Below, piece after piece: positions 11,614 to 22,855 of a stretch of 64,000 nt of DNA (position 1 is the stretch's first letter; the number at the start of each line of letters is the position of its first letter). Below the pieces are notes generated by a model. That model was not told where the DNA came from. It did no database searches and saw only the letters and a list, made by a program, of their open reading frames with translations. Position numbers and translations under genes: made by a program. The stretch covers positions 1,494,085-1,558,084 of the forward strand of contig CALYLW010000068.1 of assembly GCA_944989445.1 (NCBI GenBank), read 5' to 3'. The stretch is from Ampullaceana balthica. Its lineage: Eukaryota; Mollusca; Gastropoda; Lymnaeidae.

Positions 11614-11970
11614 TAGTGATGGGACAATTAATCGTAATCGTATCGGAATATCGGGACCCATTTCTTCACTCTTTCCTAAGGTTGTTAAGACCATTCGTTT
11701 TAAGGACCGTTTAAGTTTAAATATAACCCTTTATTGCGCTAGCGCAGTTTTTTTTCCCTAGTACATAACTATAACGAATTCATCTACTCTTGCCCGCCAC
11801 GCCGCGTGCGACCTCGTATTGCGGTTAATTCCCAGATTGAGCGATATGGTGTGGGAGATTGAGAGTGGGGGCGGGTAAACTGTCTGTAGTCTGTTATATT
11901 ATATATTTTAAAATCTGGGGAGCCTTGTTTACAGTAAGCACCCTATGATTTTGGTATCCTCCCATCACTA
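11614..11970. mobile_element. hAT-type MITE nested in the element at 11474-13085
   Basis: Perfect 11-bp terminal inverted repeats TAGTGATGGGA/TCCCATCACTA bound a 357-bp noncoding element. The flanking 8-bp duplications are GCGTTAAT (11606-11613) and GCTTTAAT (11971-11978), 7 of 8 matching, which is the hAT hallmark. Confidence 0.85.
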
Positions 11971-12054
11971 GCTTTAATAAATGAGAATGTACATGCACGT
12001 GTTTTTTGAGTTTTTTTTTACACAAAAGCGTTGCCCTTATTTGTTTGTCTATCA

Positions 12055-12234
12055 CAGTGTTTCTCAAATAGTGCGGCGCGCCCCCCAGGGGGGGCGTGAA
12101 GCTCCCTAAAGGGGGGGCGCGAAATGGTGTACTTATAGCAATTTTATAGACAAATGATACTATTTACTGACGCGCGGTGGAAGAAATGTTGTCTTCTTCC
12201 TATTGGCGTGACAGAAAATAATTGAGCAACACTG
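12055..12234. mobile_element. 180-bp hAT-type MITE
   Basis: It begins CAGTGTTTCTCAAA and ends TTGAGCAACACTG, an imperfect inverted repeat. A perfect 8-bp target duplication GTCTATCA flanks it (12047-12054, 12235-12242). The interior holds G/C-run palindromes and no coding frame. Confidence 0.9.
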
Positions 12235-13256
12235 GTCTATCATGACCTATATATGACTCATGACAAAAAAGCGAACTCTTCTCTATAAAAACGTACAAAA
12301 ATAAATTAGGAACTCCTTTTGAACCTTCAACTTTGACACATTTTAATTAATTCTAACCAATAGTTAAATGGCTTTTGCACACGGCCACTTGTTATGAATG
12401 AAACAATGAGAACAAAGCAGTAGTAATAGAGTCAAAATGAGGTTGAAGGATGAATGGTTGCCAATGACAACAAGACTGCACACGGCACATTTTGTTATTC
12501 CATACGAAACTAAATGTTTTAGACATTCGATTCTGCGTGCATCTTTGCTATTGGAGCAATTACGTAATACTCGGCATTGGCATCACTTACGCAGCCGATA
12601 AGTAACATTTTCAAAAGCTGGGGATTTAAGTTAGTAACACAGCGCTGAGAGCTTAATGCAAGCGGGCTGTGACATCACCAGCAGACCCTGCGAGGCCGAA
12701 ATTCGATGCGGGCCTTGGTTATAAAAAATGGATAACTAACATTTTCAAAAGCTGGCGATTGGCATAGTACCAGAAGCAACACAGCGCTGAGAGCTGAACA
12801 CAAGCGGGCTGTGATGTCACCAGCAGACCTAGCGCCCTTGGTTATAAAAAATCACATCTAATATTTTCAAAAGCTGGGGATTGGTCATGGGGATCGAGAT
12901 AACCAAGGCTAAGGGGCAAATTTGGCCCTCTTTTGTGCTCGAGGTATTAGGGTGCGGCGACTTAAAATAATCAAATTAACCGATGAGAAAATGCAAAAAC
13001 AAAGAGAATTTGGCGGTTCCAATAAAAAACGTCGACTTAACAGAGCTGACGAGTTAACCGGGCTCGAGTTAAGTGGGCTCTACTGTAATAATTAATGATA
13101 GCAGGTTCATTAGAGTGTAACCTAAAATGCACATGAATTGTATGGTGGATCAAATATTATTTTAAACAACAAAAGACAATATATTCCACGGCTAACTTGA
13201 TAAGTTATTTGGCTCCTTAATTATGCAACATTCTTAAATGATAGTTTTATCAAAGC

Positions 13257-14791
13257 TAGGGGTGTGCCGGATCCGTTTTTTCCAACCGGATCCGGATTTT
13301 CGTATGCGAAATCCGCCGGATCCGGTACCGGATCCGGTACCGGATCCCGGAATAATCCGGATTCCGGTTTCTCCCGGATTCCGGTACTTTGCAGACGTTC
13401 CGTAACTTCGTGGGTCTTTTCCACCCCTAGATATTTTTAAACTGCATGTATTGCAGTTAACATAAGCTTCATCCACTGAGTTAGTAGTAAAATATTTCCA
13501 GATGAAACTGCGTTTCTTGCTGGTCTTGGTCCCGCTCCCGCTACCCACATTTGAAGCCATGATGGTCCCACGGCTGAATTTAAATTCGTTACTAAATTGA
13601 AAATTATTTAGAATTGTAGCTTGAACTAGCTTCGAAAATGAGATAAATTTTATAAATTACCGTTATAAAGTTTTGAAGTATAAACCCCACTCCAATTTCA
13701 AGCATTCAATATGGCGAAATATTTTGTAACAGATGAGGGCCGCGGGCCGCGGCTACGTCATACCGTCATTTAAACCAAAGAGCACAGATCATAGCGCAAG
13801 CGAGAATCGCCGAAGATGGCTTGGTGACATAGAGATCAGCTGAGCACGAAAGACCTTTAAATTTATACTAGACCGCTAACGTAATGTTAATTTTTACTCA
13901 AAAATGATACGCATTTTTAACAATTGAGTGAACGATAATATAAATCAAAATATGAATTAAAATTACGGTAAATTTTAAAAAACTGAGATAAATTTCTATT
14001 GCGTTAGGTAACCAAGTGGTAACCGACCAGCCAATCAGAGATAGCGCATTGCGCTATCACTTTTTTTGTTTACACGAGCACTCTAGTATAAATTTATACC
14101 TTGTTGGAGATCACTTGTTTCACTGTAATTTGGCGCATAATAAGTTGCTATGTTGTTGTTATTATTATTATTATGCTTGGTGAGGAGACAGCTCCGCAGG
14201 GCAGTACGGGTAATCTATATCTCTGCACCAATGACTAATTGCAAAGCAGACTGACGTCAGGTTGATCAGTGTGTGTCCCTAAAAGTATTCATAGATAGGC
14301 TAGGTCAGCACAGGCCTGCTGGCTTGACGCAATTTGATGGTCGTCTGCCGTGCTCGGTAAGGTGACGGGCTGGCGGCCAGGAGCTTGGGCAGTATAGTTG
14401 CTATATTATTTCTGTTACAACGTCATTGGTGATTGCGGTTAAGATGACGTCACGTATAATAATTACTCATCCCCGCACTATCATGTATGGGATTGGGCCG
14501 ATTGGCCACTATTAGCGGTGCTGACTCTAGCCTCTGGTATGTTTGGAATATTAAACATTAAACAAGCTCAACGCTCGAAACAATCGATTAATGTATCGTG
14601 ATCGTGTGGAATTCGGGAAAGAGAATTACTTTTATTTCAGATTATGATCCGGTGAGTCACAAAATCTAGCAAATTCCGAAATCCGGTATATTCCGGATTC
14701 CGGTACATGTAAATCCGCCGGAACCGGATTTCACCGGATAGTGCAAAATCCGGCGGAACCGGATTACGGACCGGATTCCGGCACACCCCTA
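13257..14791. mobile_element. Internally deleted hAT element with BED-finger remnant
   Basis: Terminal inverted repeats TAGGGGTGTGCCGGATCC (left) and GGATTCCGGCACACCCCTA (right) are bounded by a perfect 8-bp duplication ATCAAAGC (13249-13256, 14792-14799). Both subterminal zones are packed with TCCGG/CCGGA motifs, likely transposase-binding sites. The interior keeps a transposase start on the minus strand (see next entry) and a middle part of unknown origin at about 14110-14470. No catalytic core remains. Confidence 0.9.
13405..13560 (-). pseudogene. BED-type zinc-finger start of a hAT transposase
   Basis: Starting at the ATG at 13558-13560 the frame encodes SFIWKYFT, then VNCNTCSLKISRGG, the first half of a BED finger (aromatic start and CxxC). 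After about 50 residues the frame runs into the element's TCCGG subterminal repeats and codes only Gly/Ser-rich junk. The His half of the finger and all catalytic parts have been deleted. Confidence 0.7.
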
Positions 14792-15189
14792 ATCAAAGCC
14801 CGCTCTTGCAAACCCAGTAGTCCAATTCCTTTCCGTAATTTTATTAATGAGCTCAGACTTAGATCACATTTCACTATGCTCATGATTGCTATGGGCAAAA
14901 ACACACTTAATGGTATATATATAATTATTAGGACTGCGGAAATTAACTATTAATTTCTCTATTTTTTAATTTCTCTATTAATCGTTAAAAAATTTTTAAC
15001 GCTTAAATTATTTTTAACGATTAATCGACCTATCACTTACGAATTATTGGAAGTCAAAAAGTTTTTTAAAATAATATAAGAAAATAAGCGCCAATAAATA
15101 ATAACAAATTTCCTGACGATTACACAAACATTTTGGTTTTAAACTATTGACTCGCGGGAATGGTCAAAATGTAGATAAAGTTTGCCTAC

Positions 15190-15430
15190 CATGGTTCTAA
15201 CACTTCGCCTACTTATCAGACCAAATGAAAAGCGTATTAAGCTAATGGCAGTAATTGAGTCTGTTGACTCAGAGACAGAAAATGACGACAGCTCTTCTGA
15301 TGAATTACTGCGTTACAAAATGGAGATGAAAGTTCCTGAATCCATTAACCAACTACAATGGTGGAAACTTAATGATTGTGCATACCAGTTACCTCACTTC
15401 CATGTGAATGATTGTTCAGCTCGGCTGGTT
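15190..15430 (+). pseudogene. hAT transposase C-terminal (dimerisation) fragment
   Basis: An open frame at 15182-15460 includes DELLRYKMEMKVPES followed by QLQWWKLND and LPHF. An acidic stretch, then LxWWKxN, then a YPxL-like segment is the layout of the hATC dimerisation domain. It is detached from any N-terminal part. Several termini of hAT type, such as CGATTAATCGACCTATCACT near 15020, lie just upstream. Confidence 0.5.
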
Positions 15431-16504
15431 ATATTGTCAATTAGACCCGCTATCACTTGAACCAAATAATGTCAACACACTTGTCTTTTTGCGTAGTTGG
15501 TTAAGAGATAACATATAAAGGAGACATTCCAGTGTTACTGTAGAACCCGGTTAAGTCGACGGCCAAATGGTGCCGAGATAACCGATCATCGAGTTAAACG
15601 AAAACCAATATGGCGGCAAAATATTAACATGTGCTTGAAATTTCTTCATGTACATGATAAGGTCGTTAACGATTAACCCGTTAGTCGTAACTTCGGTATA
15701 AACTTATAACGCAGAGTTAATATTTTGTTGTGTTACGGCAGAATACCAGAACCAATAAGCGAGCGACCGTGACCTCAAAACGTTTTCTTACTATTCCGGT
15801 GTATAAATAATATACACGTCATCATTATTAGTTTAGTTTGCCTGTGGCTGAGAAAAGATTTTAAAAAAATTCTTACTTTGCTTAGTTGTCGAGGCACTGT
15901 ACGAGAGCTAACACACAGTGTGCGTATGATATGAACAAGGTCAAAGTTAAGACTTTATTGTTACTATTTATATTACGAGAGTCATTAGAAAGACATAGCA
16001 AAGATACCGGGCGATTAATTGGTCCTAAAATTTGGGGTCAGTCTTTTAGTGACCGTTTTCCTGCAAGTTAAAGCCATTTGGCGTAAGATTACCACATTAA
16101 TATCAAAACTGATGTTTGTTTTAACAAATGCGTACGGCTAGTGAACATTTTTTTTGTGTGTAAAACTCTCTTAGTTGACAAAGCATAGTACAAGAACTAA
16201 CACACAGAGTGGCGATGTTAAAATGTGAACCACGTTAAAGCCGCGTGAACTGTTATTGAACTATCAATTTTATTGGTTAGCTAGCATAAATGTAACCAAT
16301 AGTAAAAATTTTTATAAGACGCGCGCGAAAATACGGTCGTGAGATGGTGAGTGGCATCAATAACTAACATTTTCAAAAGCTGGCGATTGGTATAGTACCA
16401 GAAGTAAGTTAGTAACACAGCGCTGAGAGCTGAACGCAAGCGGGCTGTGACATCACCAGCACACCAGGCGAGGCAGAAATTTAATGCCTTCCCTTGGTTA
16501 TAAA

Positions 16505-16738
16505 TGTAGTAGTGTGAACACCCAACCAGTGCCGAGCGCCGCACCATGTACACCGCACCGAGATGCACTGGAGAGTAGTGACTGAATGACGTGTGGGTGC
16601 GTTTGGGAGAGTTCCGGTTCCAACGTTAAAAGTGTTCGGTTCCTAAATTATAAAAACAAATAAACTTTGATGGCTATAATCCTCCACCTTATTGTTTGAC
16701 TTGAAATACTGTATATTATAAGTCTACACACGGCTACA
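16505..16738 (+). repeat. 5' long terminal repeat
   Basis: The repeat is 234 bp with TG...CA ends. It differs from the 3' LTR at about four sites, for example CCAGTGCC versus CCAGCGCC and GACGTGTGG versus GACGTTTGG. ATAAACTTTG in the second half is a plausible polyadenylation region. Confidence 0.92.
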
Positions 16739-16825
16739 GTTTGGCGCTGGGAGCAGTGTTACAAGTGAGGATAGTTGTTAAATTTTAGTTATTTGTGTTA
16801 GGTTTTCCAAAGGACACAGAAAAAT

Positions 16826-17781
16826 ATGGAACAAGTGGAGCAGCTCCAGATAAACCGGCCTCCAAAACTACCACGGTTTACGGGAGATAATGGAGCGGAG
16901 CAATTTGTCAAAGAAGTTCGATTGCTCCTGCAGTTGCAGCCCATGCTCCTGCCTCAGCAGTCATATGGATCCTGGGTGCCTTAGAGGTACGTGCCCGCCA
17001 GGAAATGTTGGACCGGGCACCTGAGGAGATCAACACCCCGGACAAACTGTTGCGTATCTTAGTAGAGAAGTGGGGTGAACAACGTGATGGCCTCCGCTTT
17101 CTACAAACGGCATCAACCAGTCACAATACATGTAACTGGCAGCACACGTCACGGAAGCCACGTCGTGAGGGGAGCGACAGGCCATCTCGTCCACTGAGGG
17201 ACAGTGAAAATATGGAGTGTTGTACTGTCTGCCATGGCAAAGTCAAAGAACGGTTAATCAAGCATCGTAACACTTTGAACCGTAAATCTTATTGTGGATT
17301 TCAAACTCCTGATATCCCAACTGTCAGCAAGACGACACATCATGCCGATGGCCTTCAGCGGCAAGTACGTTCAAGAGGAAGCTAAAAACATAAACATGTG
17401 ACTACGGATACCTTCCTTAAAGAGAGCACACCTCCAATAGATTCTCACAAAGGTCCTATCTGGCCTAGTTCAGAACGATGCAGGCCTGAGAAGAATCCCT
17501 TGACCACTAAAACAATCGTCGACAGCTCTACACAAACAAACACTGTTTTAGAAGAGCATGTCACGCAAAAACGGCCCCACTACATGGTTGACTTGGGTCA
17601 CGGGTACGACGGTCTAATACCCCTGACCATAACCCACTTAGACCAGTATCATGGGAACACCCCAACTAACCAGGTCATCAACAAGCCAGAGTGCACTGGG
17701 CATCCAGAAGACCTCGGCTATGTTACTGACTACGCAAGATGTACAAAACAATCTCCTCCAATTAAGCCGCGCAGATCATGA
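16826..17781 (+). pseudogene. Gag-like remnant of the LTR element
   Basis: From the ATG at 16826 the frame encodes RPPKLPRFTGD, a typical opening of retrotransposon Gag (PxLPxFxGD), and stops at 16982-16984. Shifting frame gives ILGALEVRARQEM and KLLRILVEKWGEQ, which continue the Gag-like helical region, so one small indel separates them. The two frames at 17005-17385 and 17398-17781 then degrade to unrecognisable low-quality sequence. No pol motifs are present. Confidence 0.6.
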
Positions 17782-17993
17782 ATGATCTCAAGATAGCGGA
17801 CATGTTGTTGTATTCCGTGGACGATGCAGATGCCCACTCAACGTGATAATAACAATTGAATTTTTAACATTGGTTCTAATTAGGGTGTAAACGATATTGT
17901 TTAACAGTGTTGGATAACAATGTTATTAACATATATTGTTGATTATTTATATATTACCAGCGAGGGCGCTGGGATTAAAAGGCCTGGGGTGAA

Positions 17994-18227
17994 TGTAGTA
18001 GTGTGAACACCCAACCAGCGCCGAGCGCCGCACCATGTACACCGCACCGAGATGCACTGGAGAGTAGTGACTGAATGACGTTTGGGTGCGTTTGGGAGAG
18101 TTCCGGTTCCAACGTTAAAAGTGTTCGGTTTCTAAATTATAAAAACAAATAAACTTTGATGGCTATAATCCTCCGCCTTATTGTTTGACTTGAAATACTG
18201 TATATTATAAGTCTACACACGGCTACA
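17994..18227 (+). repeat. 3' long terminal repeat
   Basis: The repeat is 234 bp and nearly identical to the 5' LTR. It is followed by the target duplication TAAA and the interrupted half of the host element. Confidence 0.92.
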
Positions 18228-18472
18228 TAAAAAATCACATGTAACATTTTCAAAAGCTGGCGATTGGTCATGGGGATCAAGATAACATACGCTAAGTGGA
18301 AAATTTGGCCCACTTTTGTGCTCGAGGTATTAAGGTTTGGCCACTTAAAATAATCGCATTAACCGATGAGAAAATGCAAAGACAAAGAGAGAATTTGGCG
18401 GTTCCAATAAAAAACGTCATCTTAATAGGGTTGAAGAGTTAACCGGGCTCGAGTTTAGTGGGTTCTACTGTA

Positions 18473-19602
18473 TTTTGATTTTCAACAAGAAAGTTTAATA
18501 AGTGTTACTTATGACATCTTAAATTTTAATTTTTGGCTTTAATCGAAATTAACGATTAATTAATTGTTAATTTTTCAAAATTTAACTATTAAATTTAAAT
18601 TAATCGTTAACAGCCCCAATATATATATTTATATATATATATACATATATATAAAATAATAAAATAAATGTAGATTCTTTTTATTTATTATAGAACCTAA
18701 AACTAAAAGGGCAGTAAAAAGTGTAGAACACATGACTAGAAATAGAAACAGCACAAGGTTGCATGGTGCACTTGAGGCTTTCAATATTACTTGGACACAC
18801 TGCGCTCCACAAATAACAATGCTTTCAAAACTTCTTAAGAGCACTCCGATTTTATCATTGCAATTATTTTGGTACGCAGCTCACCCTCTTCATACTCGTA
18901 GTCGTAGTCATAATCTGACATTTTACTTAACCCACTATTTACTATAGAATATTGGACTACTTTCTTTTTGGCTGCCATCTTTATATATTTTTTAGTTTAT
19001 TGGCATAGTAACAAACATGACGACCGGATACTGCTATATAAAGCCTGTTCAGTCAAGTGTACCATTGCCATTACTAATTACCATCCCCAGTTCTATATGT
19101 CCCATCGCAAGATAGTAAGAGTAGGATGAGATTGAATAACAAAGAGTACGAATAAGTGATACCGATAGTGTAAGTTAATAGATGGTGATGTATAATAATA
19201 AAATTTTCCACTTAAAATTTGAAGTCACATAAGTCTAAGTTTTAGAGTCACTAACTCTAACTCAAGTTAAAGTACTTAATTTAAGTCTTAAAGTTGAAAA
19301 GCAGAGTCAGCTTGTATCATTAGATTTTCTAATACCCACTGTACACTAATTAAAAACATGCAACTATAATCATATTTTAATATTAAATTATTAGAAGGAT
19401 CAGTTGACCTTAAACAAGTCGGAATTGTATGATTAAAGTTATTTACTTGGAAATCATTCATTTATGTTATTGACAGTTTCCTGATTTTTTAATGTTTTTC
19501 CCCCACTCCAACATCCGGTTGTTTTCGTGTCGTTATTTTATTCGCCCTTTAAATATGTTTATAATTATTTTGCACTTTTACGTATTGACTTTAAGGTAGC
19601 TG
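18473..19602. other. AT-rich spacer
   Basis: AT-rich sequence with (TA)n microsatellite at about 18616-18660. Short frames are open on both strands near 18630-18950, but none has recognisable motifs. Nothing else was found. Confidence 0.5.
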
Positions 19603-19605
19603 TTA

Positions 19606-19884
19606 GGGGCCGTCCATAAAGTACGTCACGCTCCAGAGAGGGGGAGGGGGTGTAAGATAGTGTGACAGTTTGTGATGGGGGAGGGGGTCCAGCCATGTGT
19701 GACGTCACGCTGTTTTATATTAAATTTTAATTATTTTGTTAATAAAAAGCAAAATTTTTGTTCGAAAGTGTGACGTACTTTATGGGAGGGGGGGGTGGTC
19801 CAAGATTTGTGACAGTTTGTGACAGGGGGGAGGGGGGAGTTAAAAATGGTCAAATATCGCGTGACGTACTTTATGGAGGGCCCC
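19606..19884. mobile_element. Harbinger-like MITE, subfamily A, copy 1
   Basis: The ends GGGGCCGTCCATAAAGTACG and, inverted, GGGGCCCTCCATAAAGTACG flank a 279-bp noncoding element. A 3-bp TTA duplication lies on both sides (19603-19605, 19885-19887). TWA-type 3-bp duplications are typical of PIF/Harbinger. The arms hold GTGACAGTTTGTGA and G-run motifs, and the centre is an AT-rich TTAATTATTTTGTTAATAAA spacer. Confidence 0.85.
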
Positions 19885-20240
19885 TTATGTCATATCTTAA
19901 ATGTTTAACTTGTTATTGTTCGTAAATAAGTTATATCAACTTAAATTGAATTTAAGGCGATTCTCTTTCATGCAAATATTTATGATGTTTTAAAATATTA
20001 ATTAAACCCGTTAATATTGACCAATCAAAGATATTTTCAACTTACCAATTCAATACTTAACTTCATTTTGAACTGCCAGTGGCCCATCTCTCTCTCTTTT
20101 TTTTTAGTTAGACACTAACAAGATCTAGCAAATAGATAAAAACCAATCAGTTCATTAGATTTTTTAAAATCCAACATTTAATAATTATGCAAGCATTTAC
20201 ATTTTGCTGAGCCCTGATATAACATTAAAAATAATAACTG

Positions 20241-20510
20241 TGGGGCACGGTGGTCGAGTGGCAGCGCGCTCGACTGGCGTACCGATGGTCACGGGTTCGA
20301 ATCCATGCAAAGGCAAGGAATTGTTCCCGCGGCCTAGGGCACCCATGAGTCACCCAGCTCCGAATGGGTACCTAACACTAGTTAGGCGGCTGGGTAATGC
20401 GTGGAACCCACGTGATCGCTGCATCACTTGCCAACAGATCATCTGTCGTGGTCTGTGGACGCAATTATCTTCTGCATAGAAGGAGCGTCTGAATAGATAA
20501 GATAAGATAA
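20241..20510 (+). mobile_element. tRNA-derived SINE
   Basis: A tRNA-like head contains an A box TGGTCGAGTGG (20251-20261) and a B box GGTTCGAATCC (20294-20304), an RNA polymerase III promoter pair. The body includes TCTGTCGTGGTCTGTGGACG and TCTTCTGCATAGAAGG, and the 3' end is a (GATAA)n tail. A relative lies at 37831-38146. The tRNA-like part is not a functional tRNA gene: the cloverleaf is imperfect and it is fused to the SINE body. Confidence 0.85.
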
Positions 20511-21540
20511 CAATAAAGATGCCCCTAAATCTAAACTTACTGACAGTTTTATGATGACTTCCTTTAGTCACAGACAACTTTTCCTTAAAAGAAATGTTTA
20601 TTTTATTCAAGGACTTTGTTATTTATTATTATTACACGCTTTTATTTCGTGTACTAGGCTGCGAAACATAAAAACAAATTGGTATGAATATTAATAAACA
20701 GTAAAAGTTTCACAACTTTGATCATATAAATGCTACTATCACATTAATTAGAATTATTTATGTGTATGTAAGAGAATAGTTGCAATGAGAAATAATTTGT
20801 GATGGGTGCCCCACGCTTTTATGTGCAGTATATAGGTTCACCGATTTCACCTGTTTTCATAGAAAATTGTTATTTTCTTCTTTTTAGTGCACTTTCTATA
20901 TGTAAATAAAAGCGTGTCCTTTTTTTTAAAAAAAAGATTTTTTTTACATTATTATATTTTCAATTTTAAATCGAAACCAAATTCTGTAATATAACCCAAG
21001 TATGAGATAATTACAATAGTTTGTGCACCCCCCTTGGACACACAAATCTCTTCACCTTTGAAATGAAAATGAGAAAACATGAGTGGAATGCACAGTTAAA
21101 ACTTTAATTTTAAATTATGTATACTCCAATATTAAAATACTTGTTTTATATCACCCAAATGTATTAAAACTATTATGTACACCTTAAAATTACACTTGCA
21201 CTAATTTGTAAAACCAGAATTTTAGAATCTAAACAGCATGACTTTATAGTAAAAATTTAATGGTAGGATATGTTGTTGATGGTACAGAATGGCAAGCTTC
21301 TTTCCTACAATATATTGACGTTTAACCAGTTTGGAAGTTTTCAGGAATTTCATGTTGTTATCTAGTGAGAACCGCTCTACATGCTGAGTTTAGCTTATTC
21401 TTACAAAATATTATGTAATCATTTCTTTCACTTAATGAATGTAAGTCTTATTTTATCTCTTTGTTTCCAGTTAAGATTGGCCCGCAGCGTAGCACACGCC
21501 GCAGACTTGCTCATGGAGAGTTCTTTTACCCCTTTAATGC
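20511..21540. other. AT-rich spacer
   Basis: No gene or repeat boundary was recognised. Poly-T and poly-A runs near 20920-20945 are present. Confidence 0.45.
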
Positions 21541-22497
21541 ACTTTTTTAGGGCGCCTACGGTGCCGACCTTTTTCAAAAGCCCAACTAACTTGTCCTTGT
21601 TTGATCAATACGAAATAATAAACTTTCTGAAATGGACACAAGTATTTTATAATAGGGGTTGTAGGGCGCCTATGGCGCCCCCTTTGTTTTTTTGATGTTA
21701 TAATTAACCATCATCAAATCCTCTTTTTACATTGTTCCCTTTTTATAAAATTAAAATATCAGCGAAAACAATGACGTCATAAATTTTTTTTAAAGCGCAT
21801 ATTTAATTTGCACACCTTTTGATGCTTTGGTGGAGTAATTTGGTGCGCTGCTTTCTAAAATTAGTATCTGTTGCACGTGCAGCTTCTTGTTGCCTCGCAG
21901 GGTCCGACCACGAAGAGAATTACGACCACGAAGAGAATTATATAGAGAGATTATTGTGCATTCAGTGTATAATTTAATTAACATGTAAAATCTATCTCTG
22001 GGATTTTTTAGTCCAACTTGAATTTGTCATTATATATATATTTACGCTCAATTATCACTGATGCCTAACGCTAAGGGCTATCATTCTGCTTTTTTAAAAT
22101 TTTGTGTTGTTAATAGTGCTGACTGACTCAAATAGTTATTTTTGGTGCAGTAATTTGGTGCGCTGCTTTCTAAAATTTCTCGCCGTAAAAAGATATATAA
22201 CGTCATAATTTCAGCTCATATTTTAATTTTGGAAAATGGAACTATGTAAAAAGAGGATTTGAGGATTGTTAATAATAAAATACGTTGTGTACATTTCAGG
22301 AAGTTTAATATTTCGTATTTATCAAACAAGGATAAATTACTATGGCTTTTGACAAAAAAAAGTGGGCGCTGTAGGCACCCTACAGCCCCTATTATAAAAT
22401 ACTTTGTTTAAATTTCAGGAATATTTCGTATTTATCATACAAAGATAAGTTAATTGGGCTTTTGGAAAAGGTGGGCGTCGTAGGCGCCCTAAAAAAG
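21541..22497. repeat. Long inverted repeat with duplicated right arm
   Basis: The left arm (about 21541-21740) starts ACTTTTTTAGGGCGCCTACG and contains CAAATACGAAATA-like and TATTTTATAATAGGGG strings. The right arm (about 22238-22497) is its reverse complement. In the right arm the unit of about 130 bp occurs twice, once ending in CTACAGCCCCTATTATAAAA and once in GGCGTCGTAGGCGCCCT. Between the arms a 28-bp stretch GTAATTTGGTGCGCTGCTTT... recurs directly at 21836 and 22149. The structure resembles a foldback transposon, but I could not fix its termini or target duplication. Confidence 0.75.
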
Positions 22498-22855
22498 TGA
22501 GCGCCACAGGCGCCACGGCACCGCAGCACAACCTAGTAAAATGAATAAATACAAACCAGTTAGGCTTAGGATGGGGGCGGGGCTACGTCTCATGCAGAAA
22601 GGTGTGGACTTCTGATATTAAGGACAACGAATATGGTTTGGAAACGCTGCGCACTTTTTTTTGCGGCCGCCATAAAATGAAAGATTACTCAGCTCATTAT
22701 AAACTTTTAAAAAAAATTACCAAAAAAAAACCTTGGAAAGAAAGTGAAAGTGAAATTCAGAATCATATATTATTTCACAATGTAATTTAATTTTCACGAA
22801 TTAATTTATTTGTTTTCTTAATTAGAATAATTATTTATAGTATTGTAGGGATTAA

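Larger units (their letters stand above)
11474..13085. mobile_element. Non-autonomous TA-flanked (mariner/pogo-like) element, copy 1
   Basis: The ends are inverted: CAGTGGGACCCGCTTAAGTC at the left and, read inward from the right, CAGTAGAGCCCACTTAACTC. TA dinucleotides flank both (11472-11473, 13086-13087), the target preference of the Tc1/mariner/pogo superfamily. It has no transposase. Internally there is a tandem unit of about 130 bp starting TAACATTTTCAAAAGCTGG (near 12605, 12740, 12860) with ACACAGCGCTGAGAGC. Two hAT MITEs are nested inside. A second copy lies at 15538-18470. Confidence 0.8.
16505..18227 (+). mobile_element. Non-autonomous LTR retrotransposon (1723 bp)
   Basis: Two 234-bp LTRs (16505-16738 and 17994-18227) start TGTAGTAGTG and end GGCTACA. 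A 4-bp duplication TAAA flanks them (16501-16504, 18228-18231). I count four differences between the LTRs. A candidate primer-binding region (TGGCGCTGGGAGCAG) starts two or three bases after the 5' LTR, and a purine-rich tract ends just before the 3' LTR. The interior is only about 1.25 kb with a broken gag-like frame and no protease, reverse transcriptase or integrase motifs. It must have moved with proteins from a relative. The 4-bp duplication suggests, but does not prove, a Ty3-type parent. Confidence 0.92.
15538..18470. mobile_element. Non-autonomous TA-flanked element, copy 2, hosting an LTR element
   Basis: This is a second copy of the family at 11474-13085. Left end CTGTAGAACCCGGTTAAGTC, right end inverted CAGTAGAACCCACTAAACTC, TA on both sides (15536-15537, 18471-18472). 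The AACCAATATGGCGGCAAAAT segment and the TTTCAAAAGCTGGCGATTGG unit are shared with copy 1. The internal tandem unit is split by the LTR retrotransposon at 16505-18227. The downstream half resumes at AAAAAATCACATG exactly where copy 1 is continuous. Confidence 0.8.

Noticed and set aside
16281..16568. 95-codon minus-strand open frame
   Set aside because: It crosses the boundary between the TA-flanked element and the LTR, so it cannot be a conserved gene.
20241..20310. Possible tRNA gene
   Set aside because: A and B boxes are present, but the sequence continues into a SINE body found elsewhere in the window, and the acceptor stem does not close convincingly.
22602..22790. 62-codon plus-strand open frame, Lys-rich
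   Set aside because: Composition is driven by poly-A runs; no motif or supporting exon was found.
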